Assembly: GCA_050697155.1 (NCBI GenBank)
Contig: JBOGZD010000067.1
Span: 1 to 16,076 of the forward strand
Source: JBOGZD01 sp050697155
GTDB lineage: Bacteria; Actinomycetota; Thermoleophilia; Solirubrobacterales; 70-9
DNA length: 16,076 nt
Reading direction: 5' to 3'
Part shown: positions 12,681 to 16,076 of the stretch, piece by piece
How positions within the stretch are numbered: position 1 is the first letter of the stretch
Layout: every line of letters begins with the position of its first letter
Position numbers and translations under genes: made by a program
The notes under the pieces: model-generated
Seen by the model: only the letters and a program-made list of their open reading frames with translations
The model's database searches: none
What the model was told of the DNA's origin: nothing

Positions 12681-14822
12681 ATGGCGAGGGCGAAGGCAGT
12701 CGCTGTGGCGGGAACAGCAGCGAGCGCGACGGCGCTGCTCGCCCCTGCGGCCGACGCGGCGACTTTCACGGTCAGCAACCTCGACGACGGCGCCGACCCG
12801 GGCACACTGCGCCAGGCGGTCATCGACGCCAACAACACGGCCGGGAATGATGTGATCGTCTTCCAGTCGGGACTTTCAGGGACCATCGAGCTCGACTCCA
12901 TCCCCCTCTTCGCCTACGGCCAAGGCGACCTCGACATCCAGGGCCCCGGCGCCTCGGCGATCACCATCGAGCCCGACACGGGCGACCGGATTCTCTATCT
13001 GAATAACTTCGTTGCGCCCAACACCTCGGTCCGGATCGCCGGGCTAACACTCACCGGAGCCGACCTTCTCGGCAACGGTGGCGCGATCCTGAGCTATGAC
13101 ATCAATCCCGCCCAGGCACCGGACCTGACGATCGCCGACTCGGTGCTGACCGGCAACGCAGTCACCGGCTCCGGCGGCGCCGTTCTGTTCGCATATGGGT
13201 CCTTGACGATCACCGGGACCGAGTTTTCGGCTAACGAGGCCGGAACCAACGGGGGTGCGATCTTCGCCACAAATGCCAGCGGAATCTCGGTCGCGAACAG
13301 CACGATCACGGGTAACAGCGCGTTTGGTTTCGGCGGCGCCCTGCTGGACGGCGACGGCGACGTCGCGATCGACGCGACCACGATCTCAGGCAACGACGCC
13401 GCCCCCGCCGGCTCGTTCGGCGGCCTGCTCGCAAGCGCCGCCGGCACCACGAGCGTGACCGCATCGACGATCGCGGACAACCAGGGCGGCAACGTCTTCG
13501 GCGGCGCGCAGCTGTTTGGGAACGACGCTGTGCTCCTGCGCAACTCCACCGTTTCCGGCAATGACGCAGGTACCTTCGGCGGTATCGGCGTCACGTCCCC
13601 GAACGGTTCGGTGACGGTGGAGGGCAGCACGGTCTCCGGCAACACCGCGGACTATGTCGGCGGCGGGCTCAGCCTGCTGCCGAGCGGGGGCCCGACCGTG
13701 GTCCAGAACTCAACAGTCTCGGGCAACTCGGCGAACAACCCAGACTCCGTCGGTGGCGGGATCTTCAGCAACAACGACTCCGACACCGAGCGCACGATCC
13801 GCAACTCGACCGTGGTCGCCAACTCGGCGAACAGTGGTGGTGGCATCGCCAGCGACGCTGAGGATGATCCTGAGCCCGGAGCTGACGTTCTCGCGCTGCG
13901 CAGCTCGATCGTCGCCGGCAACACGGCCGACTCCGGCACCGGCCCCGACCTGTTCACGGTCCCGAGCGAGGACGGCACGATCGAGCTCGGCTTCGACCTC
14001 GTCGGCTCCACCTCCGGAGCCGCGGTGACCGAGTCCCCCGCCGGCTCGAACCTGGTTGGCCTCGACCCTCAGGTCGGCCCGCTTGCCGCCAACGGCGGTC
14101 CGAACCAGACCCACCTGCCGGCGCTCACCAGCCCGGCGATCGACAAGGGCATCGCCAACGGGCTCGCGAACGACCAGCGCGGTCTGGCGAGAACCGGTGA
14201 CCTCGCCCTCTTCGCCAACGCCCCGGGGGGCGACGGCACCGACATCGGCTCGACAGAGATCCAGGCCGCCGACTGCAAGGGCCAGGGCGCCTTGAAGCTC
14301 GACGGCACCGCAGGTGACGACACCCTCACCGGCACCGACGGTCCCGACTCGATCGCTGGGCTTGCCGGCAACGACACCGCCGACGGCGGTGCCGGAAACG
14401 ACTGCGTAAACGGCGACCAGGGCAAAGACAACCTCAAGGGCGGCGCCGGCAAGGACCGACTAAACGGCGGCGCCGGCAAGGACCGGGTGGCGGGAAACGG
14501 CGGCAAGGACACGGTCAAGGGCCAAGGCGGCAACGACAACCTCAAGGGCGGCGGCGGCAAGGACCGCCTCAACGGCGGCCCCGGCAAGGACAAGCTGGCC
14601 GGCGAAGGAGGCAAGGACCGCCTGAACGGCGGCGCCGGCAAGGACAAGCTCTCGGGCGGCGGAGGTAAGGACAAGCTCAAGGGCGGCCCCGGCAAGGACA
14701 AGATCAAGGCAGCCGGCGGAGGCAAGGACAAGGTCAACTGCGGCGGCGGCAAGGACAAGGCGACCGTCGACTCAAAGGACAAGGTGTCTCGCAGCTGCGA
14801 GAAGGTGGTCGTAAAGGGCTGA
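12681..14822 (+). CDS. Secreted right-handed beta-helix protein with calcium-type nonapeptide repeats (copy 2)
   Basis: A 713-residue paralogue of the protein at 10365-12350. The start is set at ATG 12681, at the head of a short Sec-type signal (MARAKAVAVAGTAASATALL, cleavage after ADA at residue 26); the in-frame TTG at 12645 is the -35 box. The beta-helix (about residues 27-455) is longer than in copy 1, with roughly two extra coils around TASTIADNQGGNVFGGAQL and RNSTVSGNDAGTFGG. The anchor-Q-like segment (DPQVGPLAANGGPNQTHLP) is at about 458-510. Residues 542-695 hold 17 nonapeptides, one with an extra residue (AAGGGKDKVN). The cap is SRSCEKVVVKG. As in copy 1, Lys- and Arg-rich units such as GGAGKDRLN dominate. 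Probably a secreted surface or matrix protein; ligand unknown. A terminator hairpin follows at 14834. Confidence 0.85.
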   Translation: MARAKAVAVAGTAASATALLAPAADAATFTVSNLDDGADPGTLRQAVIDANNTAGNDVIVFQSGLSGTIELDSIPLFAYGQGDLDIQGPGASAITIEPDTGDRILYLNNFVAPNTSVRIAGLTLTGADLLGNGGAILSYDINPAQAPDLTIADSVLTGNAVTGSGGAVLFAYGSLTITGTEFSANEAGTNGGAIFATNASGISVANSTITGNSAFGFGGALLDGDGDVAIDATTISGNDAAPAGSFGGLLASAAGTTSVTASTIADNQGGNVFGGAQLFGNDAVLLRNSTVSGNDAGTFGGIGVTSPNGSVTVEGSTVSGNTADYVGGGLSLLPSGGPTVVQNSTVSGNSANNPDSVGGGIFSNNDSDTERTIRNSTVVANSANSGGGIASDAEDDPEPGADVLALRSSIVAGNTADSGTGPDLFTVPSEDGTIELGFDLVGSTSGAAVTESPAGSNLVGLDPQVGPLAANGGPNQTHLPALTSPAIDKGIANGLANDQRGLARTGDLALFANAPGGDGTDIGSTEIQAADCKGQGALKLDGTAGDDTLTGTDGPDSIAGLAGNDTADGGAGNDCVNGDQGKDNLKGGAGKDRLNGGAGKDRVAGNGGKDTVKGQGGNDNLKGGGGKDRLNGGPGKDKLAGEGGKDRLNGGAGKDKLSGGGGKDKLKGGPGKDKIKAAGGGKDKVNCGGGKDKATVDSKDKVSRSCEKVVVKG
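14304..14765 (+). repeat. 17 tandem 27-bp repeats coding for RTX-type nonapeptides (copy 2)
   Basis: 462 bp coding for 17 units, one with an extra codon. It starts with GTAGDDTLT, GTDGPDSIA and GLAGNDTAD, then changes to GKD-type units. Units 4 and 17 contain Cys at the same places as units 4 and 15 of copy 1. The two extra units relative to copy 1 therefore lie in the middle. Confidence 0.85.
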
Positions 14823-14833
14823 CGCGAACCATC

Positions 14834-14877
14834 GAACGTCCCGGAACCCCCCCTATAGCGGGGGCTCAGGGACGTTC
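14834..14877 (+). terminator. Terminator after the second beta-helix gene
   Basis: GAACGTCCC (14834-14842) pairs exactly with GGGACGTTC (14869-14877). Inside, a run of C pairs with GGGGG around a CTATAG-like loop, with small mismatches between the two stems. It lies 12 nt after the stop codon. There is no U tract, as is usual in high-GC actinobacteria. Confidence 0.6.
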
Positions 14878-14894
14878 ACCTGTCAGCAACGCGC

Positions 14895-14925
14895 GCCGAG
14901 CGGCCGAGCGGCCGAGCGCCGAGCG
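14895..14925. repeat. Short tandem repeat GCCGAGCG
   Basis: Three exact copies of GCCGAGCG (14895, 14903, 14911) and a shortened fourth (CCGAGCG, 14919-14925). It lies in the 216-nt gap between the second beta-helix gene and the peroxidase. No gene is seen in that gap; apart from this repeat and the hairpin it holds only the 5' region of the peroxidase. Confidence 0.7.
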
Positions 14926-15038
14926 CCACGGCCCGAGCGGATGGGCTGAGCGCAGTCCACCCACTTGGCCGGCGGGCCAGGCGCTGCAGGAATAGAGTTG
15001 ACCCGTATGGGTGAGCCGGTACGGGGAAGGAGTTGCAG

Positions 15039-16076
15039 ATGGACGTGATGGGCACGATCGAGGGCGCGTTCTCGCGCGTCAACTCGACCGTCTTTCGCCA
15101 GGTCAACCGCGCGCGCGAGTGGTGGCAGCTGCCGACCCCGGTCGGGCTGCTCAACCTGCGCGCATACCGCGACGACCTGCGCAAGCTGAACCTGTTCGAC
15201 ACCGAGGAGCAGAACGGCGGCGCGGCGGTGGCCCCGGAGGAGCTCCCCAAGCACCGCACCTACGACGGCTCCAAGCAGGACCCGCTCGACCCGCGCATGG
15301 GCCAGGTCGGCACCCGCTTCGGCCGCAACGTCGATCCGACCGCCACCCCGCCGGAGTCGCCCGAGCAGATGATGGAGCCGAACCCGCGCGAGGTCAGCCT
15401 GCGGCTGTTGCGCCGCGACACGTTCAAGCCGGCGACCTCGCTGAACGTGCTGGCCGCGTGCTGGATCCAGTTCGAGAACCACGACTGGTTCGGCCACGGC
15501 GAGAACAACCCGGACGAGCACATCGAGGTGCCGCTCGCTGACGACGACGAGTGGCCCGACGGCGACCCGATGAAGGTCCGGCGCACCCACCCCGACCGCA
15601 CCCAGATGAACGGCGACGGGGCCTCGGCGCCGCCCACCTACGTCAACACGGTCACCCACTGGTGGGACGGCTCGCAGATCTACGGCTCGAGCGAGGAGCG
15701 AAACCGCAAGCTGCGCACCGGCGAGGACGGCAAGATGGCAGTCGAGGACGGGCGGCTGCCGAACGAGACCGAGCGCAAGCTCAACGGGGTCGACCTCACC
15801 GGGTTTTCTGACAACTACTGGATCGGCCTCTCGCTGCTGCACACGCTGTTCGTGCGCGAGCACAACGCGATCTGCGATCACCTCAAGGGCGCTTACCCCA
15901 GCTGGGACGACGAGCGGCTGTTCCTCACCGCCCGGCTGGTCAACTCGGCGCTGATGGCGAAGATCCACACGGTCGAGTGGACCCCGGGGATCCTCGCCAA
16001 CCCGGTGCTCGAGCGGGCGATGCACGCGAACTGGTACGGCGTCCTGCCGATGTGGGTCCGAAAGAGGTTCGGCCAC
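15039..16076 (+). CDS. Animal-type heme peroxidase (peroxidase/cyclooxygenase superfamily), 3' end missing
   Basis: The first 346 residues of a heme peroxidase; the frame is open to the window edge. Superfamily marks are WIQFENHDWFGHG with probable distal His148, THWWDGSQIYGSS (206-218, compare DASMVYGS of mammalian peroxidases), LLHTLFVREHNAICDHL with REHN at 273-276 (catalytic Arg273), and AKIHTVEWTPGIL (307-319). The proximal heme His normally lies after this last motif and is outside the window. Such bacterial enzymes oxidise halides or phenols, or oxygenate fatty acids; the substrate cannot be decided. There is no signal peptide in the N-terminus (MDVMGTIEGAFSRVNSTVFR). ATG 15039 has GGAAGGAG (15025-15032) 6 nt upstream. 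The gene is unidirectional with the preceding beta-helix genes but separated from them by a terminator hairpin. Confidence 0.9.
   Translation, partial: MDVMGTIEGAFSRVNSTVFRQVNRAREWWQLPTPVGLLNLRAYRDDLRKLNLFDTEEQNGGAAVAPEELPKHRTYDGSKQDPLDPRMGQVGTRFGRNVDPTATPPESPEQMMEPNPREVSLRLLRRDTFKPATSLNVLAACWIQFENHDWFGHGENNPDEHIEVPLADDDEWPDGDPMKVRRTHPDRTQMNGDGASAPPTYVNTVTHWWDGSQIYGSSEERNRKLRTGEDGKMAVEDGRLPNETERKLNGVDLTGFSDNYWIGLSLLHTLFVREHNAICDHLKGAYPSWDDERLFLTARLVNSALMAKIHTVEWTPGILANPVLERAMHANWYGVLPMWVRKRFGH

Larger units (their letters stand above)
12353..14823 (+). repeat. Second unit of the diverged tandem duplication
   Basis: Thiolase fragment, TGA, TTGACG promoter and second beta-helix gene in the same order as 10002-12351. 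Homology to the end of unit 1 stops one base after the second beta-helix stop codon. After that the sequence is unique and contains a terminator hairpin, which unit 1 lacks. Confidence 0.83.

Noticed and set aside
14998..15025. Peroxidase promoter TTGACC-N16-TACGGG
   Set aside because: The -10 box fits poorly and the start would fall inside the ribosome binding site.

Overview
This window looks like chromosomal DNA from a high-GC actinobacterium. The best guess is class Thermoleophilia (Solirubrobacterales-like). That assignment is inference, based on very high GC, GC-ending codons, an ammonium/nitrogen gene cluster, secreted beta-helix proteins ending in Gly/Asp nonapeptide repeats with a Cys-containing cap, and a DUF5679-like small protein. 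No rRNA, tRNA, CRISPR array, transposase or phage gene was seen. No gene-free stretch is longer than 300 bases.

Positions 47-4534 (minus strand) hold a nitrogen-assimilation cluster transcribed in the order amt (ammonium channel), PII signalling protein, type I glutamine synthetase, PucR/CdaR-type regulator. The gaps are 15, 54 and 66 nt, and the first three genes have good ribosome binding sites. The PII protein aligns without gaps to E. coli GlnB but has Leu instead of Tyr at position 51, the usual uridylylation/adenylylation site. No glnD follows it. The region upstream of amt carries three degenerate direct repeats and a small palindrome that could be operators.

Positions 4717-6068 (minus) hold a PAS-domain protein followed by a metallo-beta-lactamase-fold hydrolase. 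A divergent gene at 6131-7615 (plus) encodes a secreted protein of beta-propeller appearance. It converges on a 49-residue zinc-ribbon-like protein (7659-7808, minus) across a perfect 14-bp inverted repeat. Positions 7942-9072 (minus) encode a membrane-anchored coiled-coil protein and a single-domain rhodanese.

Positions 9126-14822 (plus) are the most unusual part. An intact thiolase is followed by a secreted beta-helix protein with a lysine-rich calcium-repeat tail. Next come a 288-bp copy of the thiolase 3' end and then a second, diverged copy of the beta-helix gene. This is a tandem duplication of the unit [thiolase 3' end + promoter + beta-helix gene]. The thiolase copy differs from its parent mainly at synonymous positions. 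Both beta-helix genes have a TTGACG-N17-TAxxxT promoter embedded just after a thiolase stop codon, and the second copy appears to be leaderless.

Positions 15039-16076 (plus) hold the first 346 residues of an animal-type heme peroxidase that runs off the window. It has the distal His and the REHN motif; the proximal His must lie beyond the end.
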